From assembly GCF_000003815.2 (NCBI RefSeq), contig NC_049990.1, positions 16,466,945-16,530,944 of the forward strand: 64,000 bases of DNA, given 5' to 3'. This DNA is from Branchiostoma floridae (Eukaryota > Chordata > Leptocardii > Amphioxiformes > Branchiostomatidae). Of this stretch, positions 1-17,500 are shown one piece after another. Below the pieces are notes generated by a model. That model was given only the letters and a program-made list of their open reading frames with translations, was not told the origin of the DNA and searched no databases. Within the stretch, counting starts at the first letter, position 1, and every line of letters begins with the position of its first letter. Both the position numbers and the translations under genes were made by a program.

Positions 1-91
1 CCCAGTCGATGATTGCTCGTCTTCCCCACATAGGAAATACCCACCATTTTTCCACCCAAGTATAAGACTGTAATATCTGTACATTTTCCAG

Positions 92-7032
<6,941 letters not shown>

Positions 7033-7171
7033 TGTCACAACAGGTCCTTCCACGTGACAACGACCAGCCAATGCCTGCTTCAGGCGTGCCTTGAAAATGC
7101 TTTTTGTCCGATGTAGAGCCTAACCAGAGATAGAGATAGACGCGCCACATAGAAATAGGGGGTGTTAGATC

Positions 7172-7177
7172 AATAAA
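7172..7177 (+). terminator. Polyadenylation signal, gene A
   Basis: AATAAA lies 140 bp after the gene A stop, in a context (ATCAATAAA, then a CTGCA-rich stretch) shared with the gene B signal at 15678. Confidence 0.6.
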
Positions 7178-7870
7178 TCATCTGCATAAAATCATGTTCA
7201 CAGTTTCTGTCCTTTTTTACTCATAGCTTTACGGAACAAAGCATATAAGTAGGAATAGATAGTGTCAAAGTCTAAATTCCGGCAGCTTTCACTGTAAGCC
7301 ACTATAAGCACCACAGCCATGTATCACACATGTGTATCTGTTTCTTCATAGATTATGTTGAGGCTTGCACACATGTAAAGAAGAAGAAAAACTACAATGT
7401 TTTGAAAATATTGCAATTGAAAACCACCGTTCGTTGATCTGATATCCCTAAATACCCTGTTTTTAAAACAACCGATAAAGGTTACCCCCGCGGATAAAGG
7501 TGAACTAGCGTTACATGTTGTGATTTGGGTGGTATGGGGTTGTCAAACTAGTCTACCACCCGTGTCTGCGGTCTCTGGTAACTAGGATGTCGCAAAGACT
7601 CTTCAGCTGAACATCTCGGTCTCTACAAACTCCATCCCATTATCTTCCAGATTTCGTCACCACACATGTAGGCTGAGGTATTTTTCAATTAAACGTTGAC
7701 GAGATAACACGACAAGTTGTCAAGTCGGAAATGTTGATTTGGTGGCTTTCTGCAGCTAACAATAACAATACGTCGCCCGTCGCTCAGAGATACTGATAAT
7801 AATTACGGTATTAACTGTTGTAAACAGAACACAGTCCTCACAGTCGAGACTTTTAGAACGCACGGTAAAG
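7178..7870. other. Spacer between genes A and B; carries a dispersed repeat
   Basis: No coding exon is seen. About 7405-7545 resembles 54900-55025 and, inverted, 59165-59212; the shared words include GATATCCCTAAATA and GATAAAGGTGAAC. This dispersed repeat therefore links the lectin region with the ferredoxin region. The gene B promoter must lie here or just upstream of 7871; I see no clear TATA box. Confidence 0.5.
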
Positions 7871-7928
7871 ATGTGGAAGTTTCTGCTTCTCCTTGCGGCT
7901 GTAGGCACCCTGCCGGCCGCGTCAGTCG
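7871..7928 (+). CDS. Gene B exon 1: start codon and signal peptide
   Basis: ATG at 7871 begins a short basic N-terminus (M-W-K-F), then a leucine/alanine core and a small-residue region ending A-A-S-V, typical of a secretory signal. The donor is GTGAGT at 7929. Phase 1 matches the next exon. Confidence 0.8.
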
Positions 7929-10900
7929 GTGAGTACATGTGTATCGATATTCTATCTGCTAAACTTTAAGCTTCCGAAGATGCCAAATAACGAGCAAACT
8001 TACCCGCGAACCATGTCGGCAAAATAGTGAAAACTACAGAGTGGTCGTTTCATGTTGGGTTAATTGCAGGCTAGTTCGGTGTCACAGCAATCTCCCTCCC
8101 TCCCCCGTGATGCCCCCCCCCCCCCTCGGGCTAGCGATCTCGCCCTCCCCGGGTAGTGAACTCGCCCCATCTTGAGTCTCAACATAAGATATTTTTTAAA
8201 GTATTCATCTGTCCTCCAGCAACCTATATATCTCCAATATGAAGTTTCTACCATGATTTGAAATGTCTTTATTGATTATGCAAATAAGGTATTCATCAGA
8301 GTGACGGACATTTTGTTATATACACCTGGCCTAAGGGTACCTTCACCTCCAATAAGACTATTTTTCTAGTATTTAGTGGTGTTTTACCCGTGTTTCTTAA
8401 GACTGGTACTTAACCAAATTGAATGTTTTTGTAAGATTTAGCAACAGGTATATCAACTTGCGCGTAGATAGTCTTCATAATGAAAAACTAGTATTCATTT
8501 GTGTTTTTGTTATTGCTTTGGAAATGTCTCCAGCACAAGAAAGGAGATACTGTTACAAATATAGCTGACATAGCCCGTACCGTAGATGGTGTTGATTTAT
8601 ACGTTTATTTATTTATTTATATTCGCGATAGCACTGTTTTCCATGACACCTCAGTTTTTAAAACAAGTGGCTTTATCATTTTCATGGAAGGCTTGTTTGC
8701 ACCGAACCATATAGTATCGACTTTCGAGTCATAACATCGGTAATATGTTGCCATAAAGGTACCAGGTAACATACCATGAATATTACTTCCAAGGGCATTC
8801 TAGTACCAGGTAGTGCACCCAATATGTAGTACCCAGCTGCTCTTGTGAACGTGTGGAAGTGATATTCTTAGGGGGGCGAAAACACATGTTAAAAAGTGTA
8901 AAAAAAGACAGATTTTGATGTTAAGAGCCATATTTCTAAATAACCGGCATAGGGGGCACATCTGTGTTCCTACACCTTGTCAAACTTGAAAAAGATAAGT
9001 GAAGATCCATCACCTCTTAACCTTATCTACCCTGACGAGCTCTCTGAGTCAGTGTTTAGGTCATGATAAGATTATTTGGTATGCATTCTCCAGTTACAAT
9101 CGAGACGGGTATATCATGGTAGTCGCAGTCGTATGCGAGGACATCATCAGATATCATTGATGTTTTTTTAATTATTGATCAACAAAGTACAGTACAGGAC
9201 AGAGAGGGGATGCACTCTAGCAACATGCTAATATTAACATCACCTCTCAAAACAAAAGATTACAACTAACAAAGACAAATAATATAACAAACAATTCACA
9301 GCAAGTGAGCAAATGGTTTGGGTAGTCCAATACACATATAGTGTAACAAGTTATTGATTGAAGGGTTTAGTAGGTGGTTACAACGCGTTTAGTATGTACA
9401 ATATAAGTTTGGGTTAAGTTTAGATTCTGCTGTTTGTATCATATGACAGGAAGGGTAGATGGACGCGGGCTGATTCAGGAAAACGGTTGAAATGATGGGT
9501 GTTACCAAGGTCAAGGAGGTTAAAAACTTATACTTCGACATCCGCAGTTAAGTTACAGGCTGGACTTGGGTCTAAATACTATGATTCAGGCTGCAGGTGC
9601 CGATGCGGAGACGTGTGAGGAGGGCGCAGGTTTACCGAGGACCATGACTTATATATTTATTGAAAGGAAGAGGCGTACTAATTTGACTGAATGTTTTTTT
9701 TATACAATGGAAAGTTAAGTGAATGAACAACAATGTCAAGAACATGCTAGTGTTGCGTTGCATAAGGAATAAAAGACTTTTCGTATCGAGTTGTAGTGCA
9801 ACGGTACCCGTAGGTTGTGTTTGTTGCGAAGATTATGAGAAGTAGAAGCAGAAACTACGGAAGGGATCAAGTCCTTAAGATACTGGCGAGTATGGCCGTT
9901 AACTATTTTGTAAAACATGATCAAGGAATGAACATGTCACCGATCAAAGAGTCTTTCCCAACCAAGTTCAGTAAGGAGCGAAAGAGTATGAAAAACCTCT
10001 TACTGCCCCTGGGACTGTATTAAAGTGCACACTCGTACTGGACACGTTGTAATCGTTGGAATAACATAAAGTTAATTGTTTATTGTTTGTTGTTTATTAT
10101 AAAGTACATCCATGCCATATAAAATCGGTCTACTCAAGAAGAGGACGGATGAAGGACTTATAAATGGTATCAAGTATTGTTCGTGGCAATCTAAATTTCA
10201 ATTCGTTAAGTGTGGACACTCGTTTGGATGCCTCGGCAATCATGTGTGAAATATGTATTTCCCAATACATGATTAATGTATTTTAAGAGCGTGTGCGACA
10301 ATTACCATTGATTGATTGATTGAATGGTTGTGAATATGTCCTTGTAACCGACCCTTTAAGACAATAGTTCCAACACAACTTACTGCTGTGATTGTCAGAT
10401 TTAAAAGATCGTCCACGAGGTCACGTGATTTTACGTAACTGTGACGTCAACAATTTGTAACACTATCAGGAGGTTCATACCAGTCGTAGTCAGGCTCTGT
10501 TGGGTGATGGCTATAATGCCCTGATTTATAGTTGCTTATAGTGCTTCTGTAACCGTCATTTAAGAAACTACTTTAGGGTAATAACAAGATGCCTCGCTCT
10601 TTTCAGGCGAACAGGTGTACCTGACCACGGTTGATAACTGGTCATTTTGGAAGATACGTGCGACAGGCCCGATGACAGATGACAACGTGAAGGTCACGTG
10701 TGAAGCGGGGGGGATGAGGTACCCGTGCTTCCGGCCAGGTGCGGACGGGTGTGGGGAATTCTATTGGGCCTCCGACTGCATCACGTTTCACCATATCCAA
10801 TGTACAACGCTCAAGGCTCTCTCGAGTGAACTGTGTGGACACACGGACGGGCACGGTGAACAGTGTCAGCCGCTTGATGACACCTTTGTGTACAACCCTG

Positions 10901-13900
10901 CCTGGTATGATGACAGCGCTTATGGAGTGGACTTCGAGACTCACGACTGGGGTCTGCAAGGAGCAGACTACAACAACATGTACGCGCTGTGTGCAGGTGA
11001 GGCTGAAGCCTGGGTGTTTATTCACAAGACAATGTTATTGAGGCAACTTCTCCTTTTCCCTTTCAAACATATATCTCAATACACGGCAGAATGGAATCAA
11101 ATGTATCTGTATCTACATAGTCGGTAAAACCGCCCTTCGGCCTCACCAGCTACAACAGATATAACATTTTTTTTTAATTTAGCAATCATCTGGATAAGAG
11201 CAATTGATGGGTACTTGGAAGAGTTGGGTGGGGACTAGGACGGGCGAGTCTCGGTCTGATCTTGTGTTTTGCTCTGATTTGGAAGCCAATGCGTATTCCC
11301 CGGGGGCACAATAAATGACCAACTTAATGTACAAAACTATTGTCTCCAGCCCCTACGTGTGGGAGATCTCCATGTGCACACGGCACCTGTACTGATGATG
11401 GCGGGGGCTACACATGTAGCTGTGAGAACGGCTGGGAAGGAACAAACTGTGATCAAAGTTAGTACTAGACGGTTTTTATAGACATGAATTTGTCCTGTTC
11501 GATTTGTGATACTCAAGGTATATTTTCTTTAAACTACCATTTTGACCGAGTTGGATGTAACATGAAATTTTGGCTGAGTAGTGAATTTTTTAAAATAGAT
11601 CTTCCAAAGGACTTATACTATAATTTATTTATTTGCAAATCCATGCCCGTAGGCTAATTGCAATACTCATACTCCACAAGGTGCGTAACTAGCCATGTGA
11701 TGCAAAGGGTAAAAAAAAAGCTTTAATTAAGTATCAATATATGAAAAGTGCTGAAAATGTTCACAGCAAAATATAATTTTCTTATTTTAGACATCGATGA
11801 GTGCGCGTCCTTCCCATGTGCACACGGAGCCTGTAATGACACCATAGGAAGCTTCACCTGTAGCTGTGACAACGGCTGGACAGGACTCAACTGTGATCAG
11901 GGTTGGTAATTTCCTTAAGATAAATTGCCTTTAATTTGGTTTGTAGTATTGGCACTAAAATATGGACACGGGATTTGCAGCATAGTCGGCTGTATGCAAA
12001 GTATTAAGGTGTAGACTCGTTGATTTTTCTTCTCAGGGTCTTTTTTTCCTGTTTCAGACATAGACGAGTGCGCGAGCAGCCCTTGTTGGCTGGGAGGGAC
12101 CTGCCTGGATCACGTGAATGGGTACAGCTGTGTCTGTCTTAAAGATGTTACCGGAAGGAACTGTGAAACTGGTACCACTCTATTCAATACGAAATCTAAC
12201 GATAAAGAAGTCGTTCGTACAGTAACAAGTCAATGAAGCTCTCTAATGCAACACGGTGTAAACGTAATCGATTCTTTTTTTTGCCAGTTAAGCAGTTATC
12301 TTTTCCTGTCATCGTCATTCATGCAACAGTTAATACGTGCAGAATTACTGAATCAGTAAGGGATTTTTGTACTCACTTATTTTCACTTATCTTAACATAT
12401 CATGTCTTGAAGGTCTACATGTTTCCTCTACCTTTGGCATGAGTTTTTTTTTTTCATTACTATTTTTGTGCTCCAGCATCTTTTGTCGGGGATTGCTACC
12501 AGTTCTCTACTTCAGCTTTCAATCATCGAGACGCGACCCAGGCCTGCAGCACCAATGACGGCCGCATGGTGGATGTGAAAGACAGGCAGCAGCAACAGTT
12601 CCTGGCCAACTCCATCGCGGCCACCACCGGCGTGTCCAACTGGCTGGCCATGAAAACCGCGCCGTTTCCTGTTTTCTACAGTGATGGGTCTCCTGTTACA
12701 GGTGAATACAGAAAAGATATAAGCATCAAACGAATATCATGGATACAATAGAGAACGATACGCAAATGATCATATTTATACATGCAGGATCTTCTACGGC
12801 TTAGCCAATCAAATGTACCTTGGTATTGAGATTGATTTAGCTTTACTTTCTGTACTTTCTTTTTATGTGCAAATAAATAAAATCATTTGAATATATCTGA
12901 TATTGAATGCCAATTCATGACAATCATGAAACGGAGCTTAACCTCAAGCATAACAAGGTTTAATATTTAGTTGTTTTATTTTCTATTTTCTATTTTTTAA
13001 ACACAGCTGCCCTACAATGGGGAAAAGACGAACCTTCGTCCCCGTTGGACCTGTGTGTTCTCCTGGACAGTTCTGACAACACAACTACGTCTGCCAGGAT
13101 GGTATTAAACTGTTCCTATTTAAATATTCTCTCTTCGTTTTATTTAGCATTTGTCTCGCGTATAAGTCAACATAGAACAGCTCAAACTTGAAATAAGTTA
13201 CTTGTGATTATGATTATATATATGTTTTTTTACCCTTGCAGCTCAGAAACCGTGTGAGCCAAACGTCTGTCAGAACGGCGGAAACTGCAGCTCCTGTTTC
13301 GGCGGCTCCACCACCTTCTGTGACTGTCTGGAGGGGTTCGGAGGAAAACTCTGTGAAATCAGTGAGTAAATCTTTTAGAATTCATTATCCAACAGTGATC
13401 TAAAAGGCAACCTTGGTGTCATTTTCTGACTGTCTCTCCCTTAGAATTAGTCAGGGCTCTAGCCAGCCCGAAATTTTTAACCGTCAGCCAATTCCCATTG
13501 TCGCGAAAATTAACTGATTTCGCTATGACACTACAAAGTAAATGATGTCATTGAGAGAAAATAAGACGCAACGCTGACGTTTTCTAATACAATTTTTTTA
13601 CGAACAACTTCTAAAGTCTCTACTAACGTTCATAAGCCAAAACGTTTACTGGCGGCACGGACATCCTTCCTAGATCGTAAGAAAAATCTAATTACTAACA
13701 CAAGTTAGGTTTCGACGTTGTCAAGATTCCAATCAAAGTTTGTAGAATGCACTATTCCAGGAGTTAGAAGGACTGAACTGAGACCTTGAAAAACGGGGTT
13801 TAATGACATTATCGTATGCGAAAGGGCGCCGACACACGTCATCAACAATCATAACAATAGCAAAACAAACAGTGTGTGGCTTTTTTTCGACCATGGACAG

Positions 13901-15551
13901 CGTCCCCAAGCCGCCTGTAGCTTCCATCCAGGGTTTTTGTCTGTCAAGGTTGACGGATTGGTTTAAAAATTTCCGTCACTCGCAGCAAATTTCCGTCAAT
14001 TAACGGAAAAACGGACGCTGGCTACAGTCCTGGAATTAGTATAATCTATTTAAACTTGTTCTGGTTATTATAAAAAGTACAGAAGGATAGAAAAAGTAGC
14101 TTGAAAACTCTACTTTTCCACAGACATTGACGAGTGTGCCTCCGGCCCATGCCAAAATGGCGGGAGTTGCCATGACGACATCAACTCCTACCACTGCATC
14201 TGCCCCACCGGTTACCAAGGAGACAACTGCGAGTCAGGTTAGTGTGACAGAATCATGGGGTTCTTGTAACTCGGCCTTAAAACCGTTTTCCTTGCCAACG
14301 TTTCGATAGCAATTGTCTTCTTTCTTTCTTTCTTTCTTCATTAACTGGAACACAACGTAACTTATTACAAGGGTCAGCCTAGGCAGCTCTTGCTGGTTAC
14401 TGCTGACCCACAAAAATGCAAACGTACATACGTGTTCACATAACATGTATAAAATCCACGACGGTAAGCATAGAATAACTATACAATATAAGATAATCAG
14501 TAATCATTCAAATGAGTCATACATCTTCAAAGCTATCGTGGAAATTGATCCATAATATAACGTTACCTACAGGAAGACATTAGGAGGAAAATATGGAAGT
14601 TAAGTCTGAGGTAATCTTAAATTCAGGACAAGAGGTGGATTTTGTAGCGAGCCTTGAATTCTGGGGTTGTGGAAGAGTCGGTAACGTGTCTGGGTAGGCT
14701 ATTCCAGTGCCGAGAAGTGTTTGGGGTAAAGTTGTTCTCGTAGTTGTTAATCTTCGTGTCCTGAATCGGCCGTATTACATTTTGCCACAGGGCAGCGTTA
14801 TAGCCAGGATGGGACGGATTCTATACCACGCTCGTCTCTGCTTATAACTGCAGCCATGTTTGAGACCGTATACGTCTGACATACCAATCTGATTATGCTA
14901 TATATGATTTGATCACCTAATACATGCCTATGCTGAGAATAATGAAGGTAGCAAAATTTCGTTCTATTGTGTTTTATCTTTTCTTTGTTTTCTCCAGACA
15001 CGGACTGGTGTTCCCAAGTCCAGTGTCCTTTTGGGTTTGTCTGTCAGGATTTCACCTTCTACTTCCAATGCGTTCGTAAGTAAAGTTCATCATCATTGTT
15101 AATACTGTAGGTAACAAATGTCATTGAACAATTAATCAAAAGAAGACCTCAATTGATCAATATTGAGTACAAACACGACACAGCAGTTGTCCCCCCAGGT
15201 AGTTTAACTACAGGTTATTAGCAGGTTAAGGTGGAAATTTTAAAAAATGCGCTCATGAATCATGTTATTCCATGTGATTGGTCCTTCAAACTTTCATACC
15301 TTTTAGATAAGATACCATTATTTTGAACATATAATGACAGCCGTAGTACGCACCAATAATTTATCAAATTCTATTCTATTACATTTGTAATAAAAAAACT
15401 ACTTACATCCCCCTCTTATGTGTATTGTGTTTATCTAGACCCATCTCCCGTCGCCCGGGGTCTGCCGTACCAGTGCAGCAGCACCTCCTGTCCGGATGGC
15501 ATGAACTGCACCCCTGAAGGCGCGGCAGCCTTCTCGTGCAAGCCTGAGTGA
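7871..15551 (+). CDS. Gene B: secreted Cys-rich/EGF/C-type-lectin protein (frameshifted)
   Basis: Eleven exons: 7871-7928, 10607-10996, 11350-11457, 11791-11901, 12058-12171, 12477-12701, 13007-13101, 13242-13361, 14124-14237, 14998-15075 and 15439-15551. Domain order is signal peptide, an 8-Cys N-terminal domain, EGF, two calcium-binding EGFs, C-type lectin (two exons), a 7-Cys EGF, calcium-binding EGF, a D-T-D-W-C module and a C-terminal Cys module. All introns are phase 1. The exon lengths sum to 1526, not a multiple of three; adding back 34 bases missing from exon 7 relative to gene A gives 1560, exactly 520 codons. So the model is right but this copy carries a frameshift, from real decay or an assembly error. 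The product is predicted to be secreted; its ligand is unknown. Confidence 0.8.
7929..10606. other. Gene B intron 1 (2.7 kb)
   Basis: The large first intron contains a C-run (8112-8124), a stretch with ATTATGCAAATAAGG (about 8276-8290) belonging to the dispersed family described elsewhere, and a retrotransposon remnant at about 9160-9960. No coding exon is recognised. Confidence 0.6.
9160..9960 (-). mobile_element. Non-LTR retrotransposon 3' remnant
   Basis: On the minus strand, 9924-9736 encodes F-Y-K-I-V-N-G-H, then L-I-P-S and [10 protein letters not shown]. This is the C-terminal tail seen after the reverse-transcriptase domain of CR1/Jockey-like elements. It stops at 9736 and is followed by about 570 bp of probable 3' UTR. 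Only the tail remains. Confidence 0.65.
10607..10996 (+). CDS. Gene B exon 2: N-terminal 8-Cys domain
   Basis: This 130-codon phase 1-1 exon starts G-E-Q-V-Y-L-T-T-V and contains eight cysteines (V-T-C-E-A-G-G, Y-P-C, D-G-C, S-D-C, I-Q-C, E-L-C, E-Q-C, A-L-C) with aromatic-rich ends. I cannot name the domain. The composition and position suggest an extracellular disulphide-bonded module. A truncated copy of its last third lies at 33926-34046. Confidence 0.75.
11350..12171 (+). CDS. Gene B exons 3-5: EGF and two calcium-binding EGF domains
   Basis: Exon 11350-11457 encodes an EGF with C-S-C-E-N-G-W (donor GTTAGT). Exons 11791-11901 and 12058-12171 begin D-I-D-E-C and keep the calcium-binding pattern D-x-x-G/N-x-Y/F. 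They correspond one to one to gene A exons 365-472, 92-202 type and 2491-2604. Confidence 0.8.
12477..13101 (+). CDS. Gene B exons 6-7: C-type lectin domain, exon 7 damaged
   Basis: Exon 12477-12701 (225 bp) encodes G-D-C-Y-Q-F-S-T through S-N-W-L-A-M-K-T, the first half of a C-type-lectin fold. Exon 13007-13101 is 95 bp against 129 bp in gene A. It keeps D-E-P-S and L-D-L-C-V-L-L-D, then jumps to the A-C-A-A-C-T-A-C stretch after a 34-bp loss that removes the T-F-C cysteine and shifts the frame. Confidence 0.8.
13242..13361 (+). CDS. Gene B exon 8: EGF domain with a seventh cysteine
   Basis: The 40-codon exon encodes [13 protein letters not shown] followed by S-S-C-F-G-G and F-C-D-C. The extra cysteine after Cys3 is also present in all three gene A copies (1663-1782, 3733-3852, 5809-5928), so it is a family trait. 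It could pair with another domain or between chains. Confidence 0.8.
13452..14032. mobile_element. hAT-type MITE in gene B intron 8
   Basis: A 581-bp insertion is flanked by the perfect 8-bp direct repeat GAATTAGT (13444-13451 and 14033-14040). Its ends are inverted: CAGGGCTCTAGCCAGC at the left, against GCTGGCTACAGTCCTG at the right, 14 of 16 bases paired. The gene A introns have a single uninterrupted GAATTAGT at the same place (about 1873), giving a natural empty site. No transposase ORF is present. Confidence 0.85.
14124..15551 (+). CDS. Gene B exons 9-11: EGF, D-T-D-W-C module, C-terminal module
   Basis: Exon 14124-14237 is a calcium-binding EGF. Exon 14998-15075 encodes [16 protein letters not shown], a compact Cys module unnamed to me. 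Exon 15439-15551 ends the protein with TGA at 15549-15551. Because of the upstream 34-bp loss these exons would be read out of frame in the sequence as assembled. Confidence 0.75.
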
Positions 15552-15677
15552 CGTCACCACTTGAGCCTCCCACGTGACAACGACCAGCCAATGGCCGCTT
15601 CATACTTGTCTTGAAACTGTTTTTTGTGGGTGATTTAGGGTCTTATTTTAACTTTAGAGTCTAACTAGAGATTGATC

Positions 15678-15683
15678 AATAAA
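15678..15683 (+). terminator. Polyadenylation signal, gene B
   Basis: AATAAA lies 127 bp after the stop codon, in the same sequence context as the gene A signal. Confidence 0.6.
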
Positions 15684-15842
15684 CCACCTGCAGCAAAAAT
15701 CATATCCACAGTTTGTCATTTTTACTCATGTCTTTTACGAGTCAAAATACATAAATATGAATAAAATTATCCAAGTATAAATTCTGGAAGCATGTAACGT
15801 TAACTTTATTTACCTGTAAGGAGGTATATCCAAGGACCGTGG

Positions 15843-15876
15843 ATTGATGAACTCCACAGCTGTGGAGTTCATCAAT
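15843..15876. repeat. Perfect 34-bp palindrome
   Basis: The two 17-base arms are exact reverse complements (ATTGATGAACTCCACAG and its complement) with no loop. It borders the 66-bp minisatellite and shares its TGATGAA/TTCATCA words, so it is probably a collapsed repeat unit. Confidence 0.85.
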
Positions 15877-16245
15877 ATGTATTCCGCCGCTACTACTGAC
15901 ATTTGGCTGTGGACTTCATCAGTATGTAGTGATGAAATCCACGGGCATTCCGTCGCTAATACTGACATTTAGCTGTGGACTTCATCAGTATGTAGTGATG
16001 AAATCCACGGGCATTCCGTCGCTAATACTGACATTTGGCTGTAGACTTCATCAGTATGTAGTGATGAAATCCACGGGCATTCCGCCGCTAATACTGACAT
16101 TTGGCTGTAGACTTCATCAGTATGTAGTGATGAAATCCACGGGCATTCTGTCGCTAATACTGACATTTGGCTGTGGACTTCATCAGTATGTAGTGATGAA
16201 ATCCACGGGCATTCCGTCGCTAATACTGACATTTGGCTGTGGATA
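15877..16245. repeat. 66-bp minisatellite of hairpin units
   Basis: Five near-identical units start at 15930, 15996, 16062, 16128 and 16194, preceded by a degenerate one. Each unit begins TGATGAAATCCACGG and ends CTGTGGACTTCATCA, an imperfect inverted repeat, with a short GTATGTAG spacer. Because 66 is divisible by three it opens false reading frames on both strands. The unit recurs inverted at 33800-33925. Confidence 0.85.
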
Positions 16246-16636
16246 GTAAAACGCCCTTTCACTAATACTTTTACACAGAGTAATCTATTTTAGCTGATTT
16301 ATGTCAATCGATTGTGTGATACAATATTAATACAGATACCATTTGTAATAATTTGAATTAATTGACTATACAGAGCTAGAAGTACGAAAATGTTACTTTG
16401 AAAGTGATTTGCACAAAGCTAGAATGGCTTTATTGGATCGTGGAGTATATTATTTGACAATACTAGTAAACACAACAGACAGAGCCTCCAACAGACTCTA
16501 ACCAGAACAACACAATGTCATGTAAAATATTTCTGGTACATTTCTAAGTTAAGCTGGATTCAAAAGACAAACACCTTTACTTTGTGCATCATATATTTTT
16601 GTCGCATGTTTGTGACTAGTGACCTTCTGTTTACTG

Positions 16637-16679
16637 ATCGACGTGCAGTCTAATAACTGTTATCAGACTGCACGTCGAT
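16637..16679. repeat. Hairpin, 21-bp arms
   Basis: ATCGACGTGCAGTCTAATAAC is followed by one base and then its reverse complement with one mismatch. There is no poly-T tract and no bacterial context, so this is not a terminator. It is probably the fused ends of a small foldback element. Confidence 0.7.
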
Positions 16680-16921
16680 TAGCAAATGAAATGCAACCCC
16701 TTTATACTCTTGTAGACAATTAGAACCTGGGCCAAAATACAATTGTAAGTCATAATCGTAAACCCTTACCACCTAAGCCACAAAGCACAACATTGGGAAG
16801 CAGTGCAGATCTGATGTATACAGTCTGTTGGTTTAGTATTGTTTGTGATTGATTGAAGAACAAAAGAGCATAATAAGCAATTGACCTTCTCTGGCTGGGA
16901 AAGTTGTCTTGCTAAGCAAGA

Positions 16922-16947
16922 AGCTTTTATCAATCTTGATAAAAGCT
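16922..16947. repeat. Hairpin, 12-bp perfect arms
   Basis: AGCTTTTATCAA, TC, TTGATAAAAGCT. The function is unknown. Confidence 0.7.
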
Positions 16948-16979
16948 CCTTATGCTAAGGGACCAAGAACCCGATTTCC

Positions 16980-17500
16980 ACCTTCCTGAGGGTCTGCATG
17001 CTCTTTTCCGTAAGGCGTAGGCAGGCCTTTTTAATTCCCGTAATTCGTAGGGTAAGCTATTTTATTTCACGTAATTCGTAGTGAGGATGGAAAATTTACC
17101 GTAAAGCGTAGCCAGTGTATTTCACGTAAGGCGTAATCTAGCCTAAAAATTTCACGTAAAGCGGAATAAAGCCTAAAAATTACCCGTAAATCGTAGCTGG
17201 CCTCCCAAATTTCGTAAGTTGAAACGTAGTCTACCAGTAAATTTAGTCCTTCAAAACACAGGAAATTGCGTTTCAGAGGATCAAGATTTCAAAATTTCGC
17301 CGGACCTCACTTGCGACTCCTTTCACCTTCGGCTTCGGTCATCGACATGGTAAAATATGGTATATACCCTCAAAATCTTCTTTTTTTTGCAAATAGAAAT
17401 GTCATTGAAGTTAGCTTAGTCTGCCAGCAAAATTTGCCCATCAGAATGCAGGAAATATCATTTTAGAGGGTCAAGATTTCAAAATTTCCATGGTCCTCCT
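16980..17500. repeat. CGTAA(R)GCGTA motif cluster and MITE-related sequence
   Basis: The words CGTAAGGCGTA, CGTAATTCGTA, CGTAAAGCGTA and CGTAAATCGTA recur at about 35-40 bp spacing from 17010 to 17200. They are followed by two stretches (about 17225-17300 and 17405-17490) with CAAGATTTCAAAATTTC that resemble the interior of the hAT MITE at 19481. This is probably the interior of a larger related element. Confidence 0.5.

Noticed and set aside
10642-11025. 127-codon minus-strand frame opposite gene B exon 2
   Set aside because: The plus-strand exon has splice borders, matching phases and conserved cysteines; the minus frame is its shadow.
15929-16262. 105- and 97-codon open frames on both strands
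   Set aside because: They are produced by the 66-bp minisatellite, which is divisible by three and has a palindromic unit.
16637-16679. Hairpin as a transcription terminator or ncRNA
   Set aside because: No U-tract, no adjacent gene and a eukaryotic genome; it is better explained as foldback-element ends.
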